This document shows positions 11,629 to 23,368 of a stretch of 64,000 nucleotides of DNA, in pieces. Source of the DNA: Trichomonas tenax (Eukaryota > Parabasalia > Trichomonadida > Trichomonadidae). The stretch is taken from assembly GCA_023091735.1 (NCBI GenBank), contig JALKBU010000076.1:29377-93376 (forward strand). The letters run 5' to 3'. Position 1 is the first letter of the stretch. Each line of letters begins with the position of its first letter. Position numbers and translations under genes: made by a program. The notes under the pieces are model-generated. The model was given only the letters and a program-made list of their open reading frames with translations, was not told the DNA's origin and made no database searches.

Positions 11629-12720
11629 TTAAATTCCAAACTGAGCTCTGCGTGCTCCCATGTGAACTTGATGGCTTACTGCAGCCAGGTTCTTCCTAAT
11701 CTTGTTGTTCTCTTTTTGTACCTCTTCGAGGTTGTTTTCCTGCTTTTGCAATTCAAGTTTTAGAATCGCTCTTTTTGTTTCAAGTTCTTCTTTCCTCTTT
11801 TGTTCCTCTTCAAGCATCTGATAATCTTCTTCATTGTTATTCTGTGGAGGCATCATGTCTATTTCCTTCATTGTCTCGTGGAGCTGCTGCTCATTGCTCT
11901 GCTCAAGGCTGTGAGCAGCCTTTCTGAGAATCTGCATTCTCTTCTGTGTTTCTGTTAAGTGCCCACTGAGCATCAATATCTTATGATTATGCTGCTGTGC
12001 CAATGTCTGCAGCTCCTTCTCATATTGCTTGTCGATGTGCTCAAGAGACTTCTTTCTATCGTTAAGAGCAGTAATGTGTTCTTTTTCCATGTCTTCGATT
12101 TGCGCAACACACTCTTGCAATTTTGCTCTTGACATCATCAAGTTATTCGCTCTCTCTGTATTGCACCTCTGTGCGTATGACCTCAGCTGCAGTATAATGC
12201 TGTTATTTATTGTTTCGCAGTGCTCTTTGGTTTCAATTTGAACGGCATCTTTTCTTCTGTAATTTTTAGATAAATTCGTTGCATTTATGTCCACTGTGTT
12301 ACGGAGCATCTCTATTTCCTTTTCAACAGCTTGGAAAGAACGCTCTAGTTTACCATCAATTGAATTAGAAATATTTTCGAGTTTTTGACCGAATTCGTCC
12401 TGTATTCTGTTTATTTCGTTCTCCTGTTCCTCTCTCAGCTTCTGAATGAAAATGTGATGATTTAATGTCGTTTGAGAAAGACGAAGTTGATGATCTACTT
12501 GCGATCTTCGCCTCTCTCCATCCTTTATTTGCGATATTGCATCTATTTTGTACTGTAATTTCTCTAATTCTTTCTCTTTTCGAACAATTTCCGACTTATA
12601 TTGATTTAAAACCTCTGAAAAGCGCTCAATTTCATCGTCAGCAATGCTGATTTCCTGCTGGATGCGGAATTGGATGTTCTTAACTTGTCTTTCAAGTGCA
12701 AACGGAGCACTTTTGCTCAT
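11629..12720 (-). CDS. Coiled-coil protein, 363 residues
   Basis: The protein is nearly all charged helical heptads (Glu, Lys, Gln, Arg rich) from about residue 10 to 345, with no catalytic domain, signal peptide or membrane segment. It ends in a short non-helical tail, MGARRAQFGI. Such proteins in flagellates are often cytoskeletal or axonemal, but nothing here fixes the location or partner. An initiator-like TCATTTT on the minus strand (12741-12747) gives a leader of about 25 bases and supports this start. Only 135 bases separate its stop from that of the Akt-like kinase, so the two transcripts converge. Confidence 0.8.
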   Translation of the reverse strand: MSKSAPFALERQVKNIQFRIQQEISIADDEIERFSEVLNQYKSEIVRKEKELEKLQYKIDAISQIKDGERRRSQVDHQLRLSQTTLNHHIFIQKLREEQENEINRIQDEFGQKLENISNSIDGKLERSFQAVEKEIEMLRNTVDINATNLSKNYRRKDAVQIETKEHCETINNSIILQLRSYAQRCNTERANNLMMSRAKLQECVAQIEDMEKEHITALNDRKKSLEHIDKQYEKELQTLAQQHNHKILMLSGHLTETQKRMQILRKAAHSLEQSNEQQLHETMKEIDMMPPQNNNEEDYQMLEEEQKRKEELETKRAILKLELQKQENNLEEVQKENNKIRKNLAAVSHQVHMGARRAQFGI

Positions 12721-14006
12721 TGTTGCCGTTTAAAAATTCTAAAATGATGAATTATTAACATCAACATGAAATCGCTTAACCACAATGTGTTCCTGGACCT
12801 GAAAATCATTCTCATATGATTAATTTTTAATTTTGACAATAATATTTTTTGAAAAATTTTAATTATGCTTATACTGATTGTTTTTCCTACCCACTGTTTA
12901 TTTTGTTGTGATGTGTCTAAATAGATATATTAGCATTATTAAAATCACATTTTTATTCATCAGTTAAAATATTATCATTTCTTCACACAATTGTTTATAG
13001 CAAATCTTGCTTTGGCTAGTTTTATCTAAGCAAGTGAATTTGATAACTAAGTTTTCTTCTTCACTTCAAAATCATCTCAGAAACTTAATGCAGCAGCATG
13101 AAGTGGGGTCCATCCATTTTTATTCTTTGTTTCAATTTTCAAACACTTTGCAATCAGCATTATCTTATCATCACAACTAATTTATCTTGAAATGAAATGA
13201 ACACAGATGTAAACACATTTTTGAAGAATATCAAAGTAATTCAAAAATGCCATTTTTGATATTCTTCACTCACATTTTGCTTTGCATTTACTTCAAAAAA
13301 TTGAAATACATAATAGTCGAAACAATACATATCATATGGCTGTCTATTATATGAAAATAATATCCTTATACCATTTAAGCATTTTTCAAAAAAAAATAAT
13401 ATTATTTTGTTATGAGGTGTACAAGGCAATTGCTGAATGTCCAATAAACGAACTATTTTTGCTTCTGGCTTTATATCGAGCACAACAATACATATTTCAT
13501 AGTATTTTTCTTCTGCTTTTTCAGCGTGAAGCCGAAAAATGGTATCTTCATCACATCATCTGGTGGAGAGCAGCGAGGATGCTTGTTAATCTATTTAACA
13601 GAGAATGGAGGAAATGAAGACTTTACATGACTTTGATGCTATGTTGTGATAATTAATAAAAAACGAAATTATCTGGTTCAACTGCAAACTTGTACAGCTT
13701 TAGAATGGTGAAGTTTGGAACTCGAAAGCTTTAGAATTCAAAGAGTTATGAAGCAAATTATTTTGTTAAAGTGTAAAAATATTACTCTAAAATAATATTA
13801 TGTATCATAATTATATATGCTGTTAACAATAAATATCATGAAATTTTTGAAAAATCAATAAATTTGAAATTCTCATTTTTAAGATCTACATCATATAGCT
13901 TTTTCTCATTGATAGATCGTTATTATTTTCAAAGTTGTATCCATGTTTAGCATCAAAACTGAATTATCAAATTAGGCATCATCAGAATACAAAAAAGTAA
14001 AAATAC
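12721..14006. other. Gene-poor region with ankyrin debris
   Basis: About 1.3 kb of AT-rich DNA. It contains one readable ankyrin-repeat fragment (13086-13172, minus). An ORF on the plus strand (13282-13617, 111 codons) lacks recognisable similarity and looks like part of the same debris. A TTTACATGAC motif occurs at 13621. Confidence 0.5.
13086..13172 (-). pseudogene. Ankyrin-repeat fragment
   Basis: On the minus strand about 29 codons spell a classic ankyrin unit: a DDKI start, an IAKCL helix, then NKNGWTPLHAAAL. The frame is lost on both sides, so this is a remnant of a multi-repeat ankyrin gene of the kind expanded in trichomonads. Confidence 0.65.
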
Positions 14007-15953
14007 ATGTTCACATTGTTGACGATTCACACTCTCTCCAAAGAATTGTATCTCGGTCTAAACGAAGTGTCGCTTTCACATTCACGCTATCAAGAGAAAT
14101 ATTACTACAAAGGAAACATCGATGCAAATGATGCTTATATCTACGATTTAGAGAAAAGAAAATGCAATATCATTACAAAAGAAGATCAGCAACAAGGAAT
14201 AGAACTCTCAGGAATGTATAAAAAATATTATTTAGTATATTACATTCCAAAAAAGTACAACTGCACAGTTCACATCCCAATCTTCAATGGTGTCAGACGA
14301 AGAATATATTATCAAGAGATGGATAATAATTCTAAGTGTTTGGCATTTATTGGAACTATTAAGATGAATTACACGTTTTGCGCTCCACCATATGATTCCA
14401 ATTCAGTGTATGCTAGTTCTATCGACCAAGTTGAGAGAATGGACTCATTTTCAAATTCAATTGAAAAGTCATATGGATCTACACAATTTGTCTTGCTTTA
14501 CTACCAATATGTGAATGCCGGTAGAAGCATGACGGTATTTGGAGCAAAGAGAATCACTCCTGCAGATGAAGACCATTCTGATTTATTTATTGAAGATGTT
14601 GAAATCAATAACTCTGCTGTACATGTTTATGAAGATGAAGATGAGTTTGTTTGCGTATATGACAAAGCAAAGACATCAAATCACAATTCTCCAATAATAA
14701 TTCATTAAGGATCTGACAAACACACAATTCCTGATGATATCTTAACTATTGTTAGAGATACCAATGACGAATTTTCCATTTTTGTACCTAATTTTGAAAA
14801 TTTCCAGCAATGTTCAAATGATAGGAATTGTAGACCCCTTCCATCGGCTTTAATTGATCACAAACTCTTTATTAGGCCCATCAACTCATCAATTCCATTT
14901 GAATATTATGCATATAAGAATCCATTTGGAAAAGGAGGTGTTTATTACTCAGACATCAATGAGCAAGACATAACACTAGCTGGTTATCAAAACAACACTG
15001 ATTATCATCAAATTCATTCCTTTCATTTTACAAATGGAAGCAATTGTGAAATTGATTCTAAAGGAGCTCAGATTCAGCTTTGGCATCCAAAACTCGATTC
15101 CCCCATAACAACAACAGAAAATACAAAACTCTATGATGTTAATTTTGTCTCAATTAAAAGAAATTCTTCGAGAGAAATCAACATCAAGATCAGTAGTAAT
15201 GAAAACAATGATAAAGGAAGTATTTATGGTAACCAAGCTTTAATTAATGAAAAGACTGTGAAAGCACCACTCGCAAAAGTCATCAAACTCAACAGCAATG
15301 AAATGATTGTCACCGATTCTGATTTCTATTATCACCCTGTTAGTGAAGGATTTGTTGATGTCATAACAAACAAAACGATTCCGATCTACAGTTCAAACAG
15401 TCTCCACATCAAGAGCACCAAAGATGATAATCTCTTCTTTGCTGTGAACATGAGTGCTGCGAGCGAATGTGACATCGTAAGTCTTCTATACAATCCACGC
15501 AATTTGACTTTTAAACCAGATACTTATCGCGAAAAAGTAGTTTGCATATTCACTGTTGCAGGACCAAAAGAGATTCATTCTGATGAATATAAGTTTGAAT
15601 ACTCAAAATCTGATGGACGAATGAATGTGAATTTCATCAGTTCTGATGACAATGAATCAAATCTCATTATGGTGGATGTTCCAAATGATGTCAAGGATGA
15701 AGAAAAACTTGGAATTTCTCACATGCTAACACGTTCCAATCCAACACCAGTATTCAAACGATGGAGTGTGAAACTCGATACTTTCGTGTTTAGCTGCTAC
15801 CACCCCGATGTAATTGTGCCTTACGTATTACCCTCTTATTTAAAGATTATGGCCTCAATTCTTTTCGGACTAATAACATTATTCGAAATAACTTTGACAG
15901 CATTTGGAATCATAAGCTGGATAAAGAATCAACAAGTCCACTCCTTTGAGTAA
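14007..15953 (+). pseudogene. Type I membrane protein with one in-frame stop
   Basis: One frame of 649 codons is open from the ATG at 14007 to the TAA at 15951-15953, except for a single TAA at 14706-14708. The translated region between 14709 and 15257 keeps normal amino-acid composition, so this is one gene split by a stop, not two genes. The start region is hydrophobic and may be a signal peptide. Multiple N-glycosylation-type NxS/T sites follow. One membrane segment lies at about codons 611-637 (ILFGLITLFEITLTAFGII) before a short tail. I do not recognise the family; the layout suggests a surface protein. It may be a young pseudogene or carry a base error, like the BspA-like gene at 1554. 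Confidence 0.7.
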
Positions 15954-16485
15954 AAAAATTAAATTAATCCCTGGTATAATATTTGAATGAATGACAAAAA
16001 TCAGTCAGCTTCAATATATTATACAAAAATAACATCAGTGAAACGTATTAACATTTGATGTTATGATTAATGTTGCATCAAAATAATGTGCGCAATTATA
16101 TATAATGTGAAGACAATATTCGAAATAATAAACTGCTTGAACAAAGGTGGCAATCAGTTTATCTGAAAGAATGTTAAAAGTTAAACAGGAAAAATACATT
16201 CTGCCCTCTTGATTTTAATGTTTCTTTAACATCAAAACTATTATGTATTTCTGATACCTGGAGTGGAGACTTTTTCATCAAGTTTACCACCGCTTAAATC
16301 AATGCTGCTTGATGGAGGGGAGTCATTCCATCATTATATTTTTCATCATGTTTAGCACCGCTTAAATCAATGTTTGGGCAACTTCGATACTATGATCGAT
16401 TACCGATGCATGGAGTAGAGTTGCTCTTTGGCTCTCTTTCTTTTCAATCATTAAGAGTTGCGATATACGTAAAAGATCATTTATC
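15954..16485. other. Intergenic region with ankyrin debris
   Basis: AT-rich spacer; its right half holds the ankyrin fragment described at 16255-16460. The last bases contain an initiator-like TCATTTA just before the GTPase stump. Confidence 0.5.
16255..16460 (-). pseudogene. Ankyrin-repeat fragment with deletion
   Basis: Minus-strand reading gives two partial ankyrin units (TLLHASVIDHSIEVAQTLI, and NDGMTPLHQAALI after a frame change), then a duplicated SSGG(A)K-type turn. Two stops and frame changes show decay. It resembles the fragment at 13086-13172 but is not a copy of it. Confidence 0.65.
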
Positions 16486-16710
16486 ATGAACAATGCAAAC
16501 AAAATTGCAGTAATTGGATCAAAAGGAGTTAGAAAGACATCATTAATCAGTCGTTTTATCGATGATGAAGATATTTCAGTTTGGGACAAATTGCACAAAT
16601 ATAAAACAACTTTGCATGGAAATGAATATTTTATCTTTGATACTCCTTTGCATGGATTGGAAAGATTGTGTAGTGCATCATTAGTAAACAAGTCTGAGCG
16701 TGTCATGTAG
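16486..16710 (+). pseudogene. Truncated small GTPase remnant
   Basis: The 74-codon ORF starts like a Ras/Rab GTPase: strand IAVIGSKG, a P-loop in which the glycine before Lys-Thr is Arg (GVRKTSL), and a DTPLHG stretch where DTAGQE should be. It stops before the NKxD and SAK motifs, so it cannot form a G domain. A TCATTT initiator-like motif lies about 10 bases upstream. It is probably a relic; a short expressed product cannot be excluded. Confidence 0.6.
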
Positions 16711-16800
16711 GGAGAAAAGTGAAATAATTATGTTATAGATCAATACTCTGTGCTTAGATCAATGTTCATCATTTTGCAAAAAATAACAACGATAATTATG

Positions 16801-16808
16801 TCACTTTT
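16801..16808 (+). promoter_or_regulatory. Initiator deciding the start at 16825
   Basis: TCACTTTT sits 22 bases before the ATG at 16825. An upstream in-frame ATG at 16750 would lie before this initiator and add a hydrophobic stretch unlike the rest of the protein. Confidence 0.6.
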
Positions 16809-16824
16809 CCATAAAAATATAATA

Positions 16825-17880
16825 ATGAACTCCACTTTTTCCATTTCATCGCCTCTTCGACATTCAGCGAACGAAGCCCTTCCTTCGCCTACTGTCAAAG
16901 CCAGGACGATGAATGGCACAATAACGTACACGCTAAAACAGCATCCAACGACAACGTTTATTCTTCCATTGAAAGATACTTACAAAAACCTCGCGAAACT
17001 GATACACCAATACTCTGTTGAGTGTTATCTCTCAGAAACTATGCCGGAAATGGCAACACAGTTCGTTTTAGTTACAAAATCTTTTGAGCACTTTATGGAA
17101 CTCGCGAATCAGTTCTATCAGGGTGTGAATTTGTCACCAAGAGGTAGAACCTCGTTGAGAACTTCTGCCCTTCAAGTCGCAGCACGCGCATTAGTCGAGA
17201 ATTGGATGGAATTCGTTGAAATCATTAATGATGTGTTCCATCACGGATTATCTTTCTTCTACCAACTGATTCCAAAATACTTTTCTGTTGTTAATGAAGA
17301 TCTAAATCTTACATTAGAGTCGTTCAAATCTTATTCCTATAAAACAGACGTTCCAGCAGGCGCAATAAGGAGATTAAAGGATGAAGTATATAATCTGCAA
17401 GATGTTGGTTCCCACATATGCAAACAATGCCAACCCAAGTATTGTCCAAATTTAGAAGATGGAGAGTTCCTTAAAACAGCTAAAAGGTTCATTAACAGGA
17501 TTTTCAAGTTCTTTTCTGTCACTCTTCCTAAGCAAACTATCACCTCGGGCCAAGTTTTCAAGTGCAGATCGAAGATTAACGCAAGCTGTGGTGAGTTAGA
17601 AGCAGTCATCAAAGGTGCGATGAAATTTAAAGATATGTCTGAAGAAGTCAAGACACAGATCATCGAAGTTAACAAAGGAATGGACATGATCTTAACACAG
17701 ATGGAATTTCCATTTGGTCTGCAGCTTGATGTTATCTTCGATGAAGAATATGAAGAGCCAGTTGATAGAGATGTATCTAATGATGTTGCTAAAGAGAAAA
17801 TTGATTCACTGAAGAACCAAATCAAAGAAGCAAACAACACGATTGACAATGCACAGATGTTGTTGAATCAACAAGAATAA
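16825..17880 (+). CDS. Helical protein of unknown function, 351 residues
   Basis: The start at 16825 (MNSTFSISSP) is preferred because a TCACTTTT initiator lies at 16801. An alternative ATG at 16750 adds 25 residues. After a Ser/Pro-rich N terminus of about 30 residues the protein is mainly amphipathic helix. It has a Cys pair cluster near the middle (CKQC..KYC) and a final coiled coil (about 318-350). No signal peptide, membrane segment or enzyme motif is visible. The family is not recognised. Composition and codon use look like a functional gene, unlike the decayed sequences on both sides. Confidence 0.75.
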   Translation: MNSTFSISSPLRHSANEALPSPTVKARTMNGTITYTLKQHPTTTFILPLKDTYKNLAKLIHQYSVECYLSETMPEMATQFVLVTKSFEHFMELANQFYQGVNLSPRGRTSLRTSALQVAARALVENWMEFVEIINDVFHHGLSFFYQLIPKYFSVVNEDLNLTLESFKSYSYKTDVPAGAIRRLKDEVYNLQDVGSHICKQCQPKYCPNLEDGEFLKTAKRFINRIFKFFSVTLPKQTITSGQVFKCRSKINASCGELEAVIKGAMKFKDMSEEVKTQIIEVNKGMDMILTQMEFPFGLQLDVIFDEEYEEPVDRDVSNDVAKEKIDSLKNQIKEANNTIDNAQMLLNQQE

Positions 17881-18635
17881 TTCTTTTCTTTTCATGTTTG
17901 TAATTAAAAAATATATATTCTATATACAGCATCATCATTTTTTAGTTCAAATAATACACGTCAGCCAAACAAACAAGCTGAGCTCCGGTGAGAAGAATTT
18001 ACAAAAAAAATCTTTCAAAACTAAATAAGGAATTTTATCTTTGCTAATAAACTGGGACATGTACGCAAGCCTGCGATGTATTGATTCACAGTGGTAAAGA
18101 AGCAGTACATTGTTTTTCAGACGAGTAATAAATCGAAAATGATCGCCTTGAAAAGAGACGAATAAAAATCTTTTGGTTTGAGCACCTGATTTGAAAATGG
18201 TATTTACAGCATATATTTTAATTAAATATACCAAATATCTAATTTATTTAAATATGAAACATGATATTTTTGGATATAATTCATAGATTTATAATCCAAA
18301 CTTCATGCAAAGCATGGTTGTATATAAATGAAGTAAAAGAAGGAATGATTTTGAATGAACAAAATAGAAGATTCATTTATCGATTTTTCTGATATATCAC
18401 AGGTACATTCGATGAGTGGTACGGAATCGATGCCCAGTGAGAAGATTTTATTCCTTATTCTTCAATTGCAAAATATGATAAGAAAAATTACCCAGTTTCA
18501 CAAGGCTCCACTTTTTTTCTCGTTGATCTTTTTGAGTTTTGTGGGTTTTAACGAGTAACCCCCCTTCCTGGACGAATCTGATGAAACATTTACGTGCTTT
18601 TTGGGAGTGCTGATTCCAGTTCACAATTTTGATAA
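17881..18635. other. Intergenic spacer
   Basis: AT-rich sequence. Short ORFs at 17947-18234 (minus) and 18355-18558 (plus) show no domain and are not called genes. A TCACAAT initiator-like motif at about 18620 precedes the kinase pseudogene. Confidence 0.45.
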
Positions 18636-19640
18636 ATGCAAGCTACAGGAGAAGATAATCTCTCTGCTGTTGTAGTTCCGAAGACCATAGGTAAGTACAA
18701 AGTCCTCAGGAAGATCGGAAAGGGCGGCTTTGCCAAAGTTGTTCTCGCACAAGATCCAAAACAGAGAAATTATATGCTATTAAGATCGTCTCTAGAGAGC
18801 AGATCGCCAAGTTTGGATTGCTTCCCTACCTCGAAAACGAGATTCGCTTATCTGCTAGGTTCGATCATCCTAACATCATTAAAGTTTATGATATCATCTA
18901 TCTTCAGGATGTTATCTGCATTGTTATGGAATACCTTCCTAATGGTGACCTTCAAACAGCAGTTGCACATGGCTTCAACTTTTCATTTAAGGATCAGATC
19001 AGGATCATAAAAGAGCTCCTTTCTGCTATCACCTACTTACACAAGAGGGGTATCTCACACCGTGACATCAAGCCAGAGAACATTTTATTCGATGAGAATT
19101 TCCATCCAAAATTGATCGATTTTGGACTCTCAAAGGAGAATTCCTCGAATATGCAGACCTACTGCGGCACTGTCTTGTACATTGCTCCTGAGATCATCTG
19201 CACAAACTCATTTTACGATGGAATGAAGTCGGACATTTGGTCCTTTGCCGTCACATTCCACCTCTTCGGTAACAGAGCCTTCCTATGGGAGCACCGCAGC
19301 GAAGTCCAGCTCATGAAGGACATCAAGTGCAATAATCTTCAGCTGCAGATTGCCTCGAAGGGCGTCATTGGCAAGATATTGTCCATGTGCTTGACATTCA
19401 ACCCATGCGAGAGACCATCTGCCCAACAAATTGTTGGAATGATCAACGACTACCAACAGCAGAACCCATCTATCTTCGAATGCCATTCCACGCATGCCAG
19501 CTGAAGGCTCCTCACTCACACACTTGAACCTTAAGAATCCAATCACACTCGCGAACTCTAACAGGAAGTCGAGACTGTTCGCATCTAACATCTCATGGAA
19601 GATCAACAACTCCGCAAAGTTCACACTTAACAATGCTTAA
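18636..19640 (+). pseudogene. CAMK-like protein kinase with two compensating frameshifts
   Basis: The N-terminal part (18636 to about 18757) encodes a kinase start with the glycine loop GKGGFAKV. A base is missing in an A-run near 18757, and the kinase continues in another frame to 19504. That frame contains the alpha-C Glu region, hinge MEYLPNGDL, HRDIKPEN, DFGLSK, an activation segment ending TVLYIAPE, and WSFAV in the F helix. Near 19485 the original frame resumes and runs to the TAA at 19638-19640 with a Ser/Asn-rich C tail. The total span is a whole number of codons (335). All catalytic motifs survive, so the lesions are recent, or one or both are sequence errors. Confidence 0.75.
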
Positions 19641-21845
19641 TTCTCTTATTTTGTTCGTAATTTAAATATTATGTTTGTATGTTAAAAGGTACGTAAACTC
19701 TTAACCTTATTTTACGACGGAAATTTCATTCAGTAAAGTTCTTACAGCAAGTTATTAGATTTAATTATTCCGCATCATATTACTCTACAATACATCTAAT
19801 AGTTATTGGGTAAGCAAAATTGTATAAAATGCCAATATAATAAAATTTAATTTGATATTAAAAATCGACTAAGTTGTTTATGCCTCATAATGATAGGATA
19901 AGCTTCTTATACAAAAATATTGATATTCATCACCAAAAACATATGCATAATTTTTCAATAATTTCAAAAAAATATTGGCACATACGATTTGCTAATGGTT
20001 TAAGTATATTGCTAGCGCCCATTAGTAAGTAAATATATCTAAATGTGACTACAAGAAAACTGTTACAACTTGAGTTTTGAATTGAATCTCGAGATATATT
20101 ATAGTATCTCGTTATTTTTCATATTTGCAATGATAGCTTGTACTGCTGTGAGCATATTGAACTATAAATATTTACATCTGGCCGTTTCTGATATTTTCCA
20201 AAATTGTGAAAGTTAGATTAGTGAGAATTTAAACATATAACTGATATTTGTGTTCATTCTTATTTGCAGATAGCTGATTTTTACTAAGACAGCAAGACGC
20301 AAACAGTCGAAAAGCATGCATTTATCTTTTTTGACAATTTGTTTGTAAATATATTACATGTCAGATTTCAACATTGCATCAAGATTCTGCAAAAAGACAA
20401 CCTAGTTTAAACGTTGTGAAGTGAAATGCCTTTTGGGTTTTTTAAGATTTCTCAATAAAAAATTGATTTTGACCGAGTATGGTGAGATTTTGCTTGTTTT
20501 GTGCAGAACTTCGATCTAATTTATCACGAACAAACCATAGGCGACGCTTCTAATGAGCTCGAAACACATGAAGATTCAGAAAAAGTAATTATAGAGAGTT
20601 GATAAAGAATATTCTTCAATAATTGGTTTCTAATAACAAAATTGTTCGGAGCTAATCATCAAGAGTATGCAGCATTACGTCCAAAAAGAACAGAAAGTAA
20701 TTCATGACAATCATATTCAATATCTGCAATCCTTATTGATTTTTGTATTGTTTTGATTTCCAATATATAGTATATTATAGATACTGTAATAAATGGATGC
20801 TTAATTGTTTTAATATATTTCAATTTTCTTTGTTTTAATGATTATTTAAATATAAAAAGAAAAAATTAAACATATCTGGACTCGAACCTTCGATTTACTG
20901 GCGAGCTTACATAACTTAACCATTAGACCATTCTGACAATGCAAAGTCACTCAAAAATCAGGTATTTAATCTTCATCTCAAATTCTCCCTTTTTTTGTTC
21001 GCGCGGGTAATTGATATAGGAGTACTTTTTTATCTTCAAACCGAGATAATTATATAACATGATTCTTATATTAGGTTGCTATATATTAACCCTCGGGCCT
21101 CGTCGTATCCAATTTCGAGAAAATTGAAATCTTCCACAATTTTTTCATAATTTTATTTTTATCCTATTCAAAAAATTAAAAATTGTAACTCAATATATTG
21201 CAATTTTTTTCCTCAGTCGCCCTCACACTAACATCACATATACCTATTTAGTCTACTGCTTGAATAAAGAAAAAATCCTATGTGAGGATTCGAGTTTCCG
21301 TACATTTGCATGTTATTAATTATGCATTTTTTTTCTTCTCTACATCATTTAAAATACGAAGCCTATATCATACCTCAAATTACTATACCCTGTACGGAAA
21401 TCAAACCTCGAAATACAAAATTGCATTTATATCTAACTATCTATAAAAGCTACAAGCGTATAATTGTAAGCAGTAATAAAGAACCTGGTATAGAATATAA
21501 TACAAGTTATTTTTAAGCATATTATTGATGAGGAGATCATAATTAACACACTTGTAAAAACTGTTGTATTAAGACCAATAATAAACACATATCTATGAAT
21601 ATACGATAAACCAGTTAGGAAAATACGTTCTTTTCAATTAGGAATCCAAAAATAAAAAATCAAAATTCGATTTTTAGCTGTTGGAATGAAGAAATATGAT
21701 TATATGATATTCATCATCACCAACCTCTGAATGTGTCATGTCAGAGCATATTGTATTTGGTTTAGATTATATTTCAAATTTTTGAAATTTTTGTTTGCTA
21801 TACTGAAGGAACGTATGTAAAAACGAAAAAAATAGTACTAATTCT
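19641..21845. other. Gene-free region, 2.2 kb
   Basis: Low-GC DNA without a convincing ORF. The only structured item is the tRNA-like stretch at 20868-20937 (minus). A TTACATGTCAGA motif occurs near 20356. Confidence 0.5.
20868..20937 (-). other. tRNA-like sequence with Pol III boxes
   Basis: On the minus strand an A box (TGGTCTAATGG, 20920-20930) is followed 31 bases later by a perfect B box (GGTTCGAGTCC, 20878-20888) and then T-runs at 20861-20865 and 20854-20858 that could end Pol III transcription. However, the acceptor arms do not pair and only two pairs of the T stem form, so a normal tRNA fold is not possible. It is a decayed tRNA or a tRNA-derived Pol III unit. Confidence 0.4.
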
Positions 21846-22136
21846 TTATAACTCATCGATAACAACTGGCTGAGCTTCTTGTGAGCCAGTTGTTTCGACT
21901 TCGTTCTCGCTCTCTTCGAATTCATTCATACTGTCATCAGACATTATCATTACGTCCTTGAGTGGAACATCATCGCCGAGGTGCCTTCCGCAGCAAAGGT
22001 ACAAGAAGAGCGAAATGAGACCTAGTACTATAAGTGAAACAGTGGGAATGGCAACCTTTCCAGCCTTGCTGATATCGAACGGGACTATTGCCTCCGAATC
22101 GGCACTTTTGGCCAAAGCAAACAACAACGAAAGCAT
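21846..22136 (-). CDS. Small single-pass membrane protein
   Basis: A 96-residue protein starting with a hydrophobic leader (MLSLLFALAKSADS), likely a signal peptide. A short lumenal/extracellular stretch follows, then one membrane segment (about 30-50, PTVSLIVLGLISLFLYLCC) and an acidic tail rich in Glu, Asp and Ser (about 55-96). The arrangement suggests a type I protein with an acidic cytoplasmic tail. No family is recognised. A periodic array of initiator-like motifs begins 30 bases upstream (22166-22585) but points away from this gene. Confidence 0.65.
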   Translation of the reverse strand: MLSLLFALAKSADSEAIVPFDISKAGKVAIPTVSLIVLGLISLFLYLCCGRHLGDDVPLKDVMIMSDDSMNEFEESENEVETTGSQEAQPVVIDEL

Positions 22137-23368
22137 TTTTTAACACTATTCAATGTCAACGGTTATGTCACTTTTGGGAAATTGAATTTATTAACTTATA
22201 TATTTCATCATATAATGGTTTAAAATTTCAATTGTTCCAAAATGTCTTTGTCACTTTTTAAACATGAGATAATACTCAATAACATACACTAAGTAAATAT
22301 AATGTTGTTAAATTGAATGTTGATGTCACGTTTTGTGATTTCTTGTTTATTCCAAATTCTTCATTATTTATAATATAATTTCCAAAAATTGTAAAATTCA
22401 GAAAATGTCACGTTTTGAACTTTCATATCTCTTATGTTTGACATGAATAATAGATCGTGATTTTAATGCTTTCGAAAAATTCAAAGGAAAATGTCACCTT
22501 TTATAATGTAGTATCCGTTAGAACCAGATTATTATGTTTGATGTTTGGTCAAATTTTTCGAAAATTCTGATGTGTGTCACTTTTGAAAATAATCCGAATT
22601 TTGATTTCGATCAGCAACAACTGATCTCTTAAGTTTAAATGATCCAATTAATTGAACCATCAGACCAAATTTCGTTTTCATTGATGGAGAAAAAGTTTCA
22701 TATTTTGATTTTTTGAACTCTGATAAGCAGCAGCTTAGAAATATGATGCATATGGATATGCAATTAATTGGTTATCATGGCGATGCTTGTTGTGGAGAAT
22801 TAATACAACGTGGAATAAGGAATTTGAATCTATTAAGTCACAACGAACCTACAATACTACCTGCTCCATTGAATTCATAAAGGCACCATTGTTTTTGTTT
22901 AAATACTGAAATTCATTTCCAATTTATATTTAATTTCGATAATATCGTAGTTTACATTGGCCCATAACGAGAAAAATTGATGTACAGTATATTTTACTTT
23001 ATTATAACAGCCTCGAAATATCCTTACCAATTTCTATGAATGGTAATACTCCCATGAGGAAAATAAAGTATATGGTAGGAGTTAGTAGTATGTAAGGTGT
23101 TGAATATAGTAGAAGTAGAATGAATTCTTAAAAAATTCAATTTCAAAAATGAAGAAGATCCTTTTTCATTGAGCCGTAAGTAAAGTTTGGTGGCATTGTC
23201 GAAATTCGTAGTATATTTATATTATCAATATAAATATTTTTATGAAAATTTTAAAATAGCTTTTGAATTAAATATATAATCGTAAACAGGAAGGCATATA
23301 CAGTTTGTGTGAATCCAGCGGATTTTCTTGTGCTTTCTTCGTTAAAAATTAGGAGATAAACAATAGCT
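22137..23368. other. Intergenic region with periodic repeat
   Basis: Contains the six-copy array at 22166-22585. The remainder (22590-23368) is AT-rich without a supported gene. Confidence 0.5.
22166..22585 (+). repeat. Six initiator-like motifs at about 82-base spacing
   Basis: TGTCAC followed by a T-run begins at 22166, 22249, 22324, 22406, 22492 and 22575, giving spacings of 83, 75, 82, 86 and 83. All face the plus strand. Three copies share an upstream AAAATTC context, so the array could be a decayed tandem repeat in which only the TGTCAC core was kept. Confidence 0.65.
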
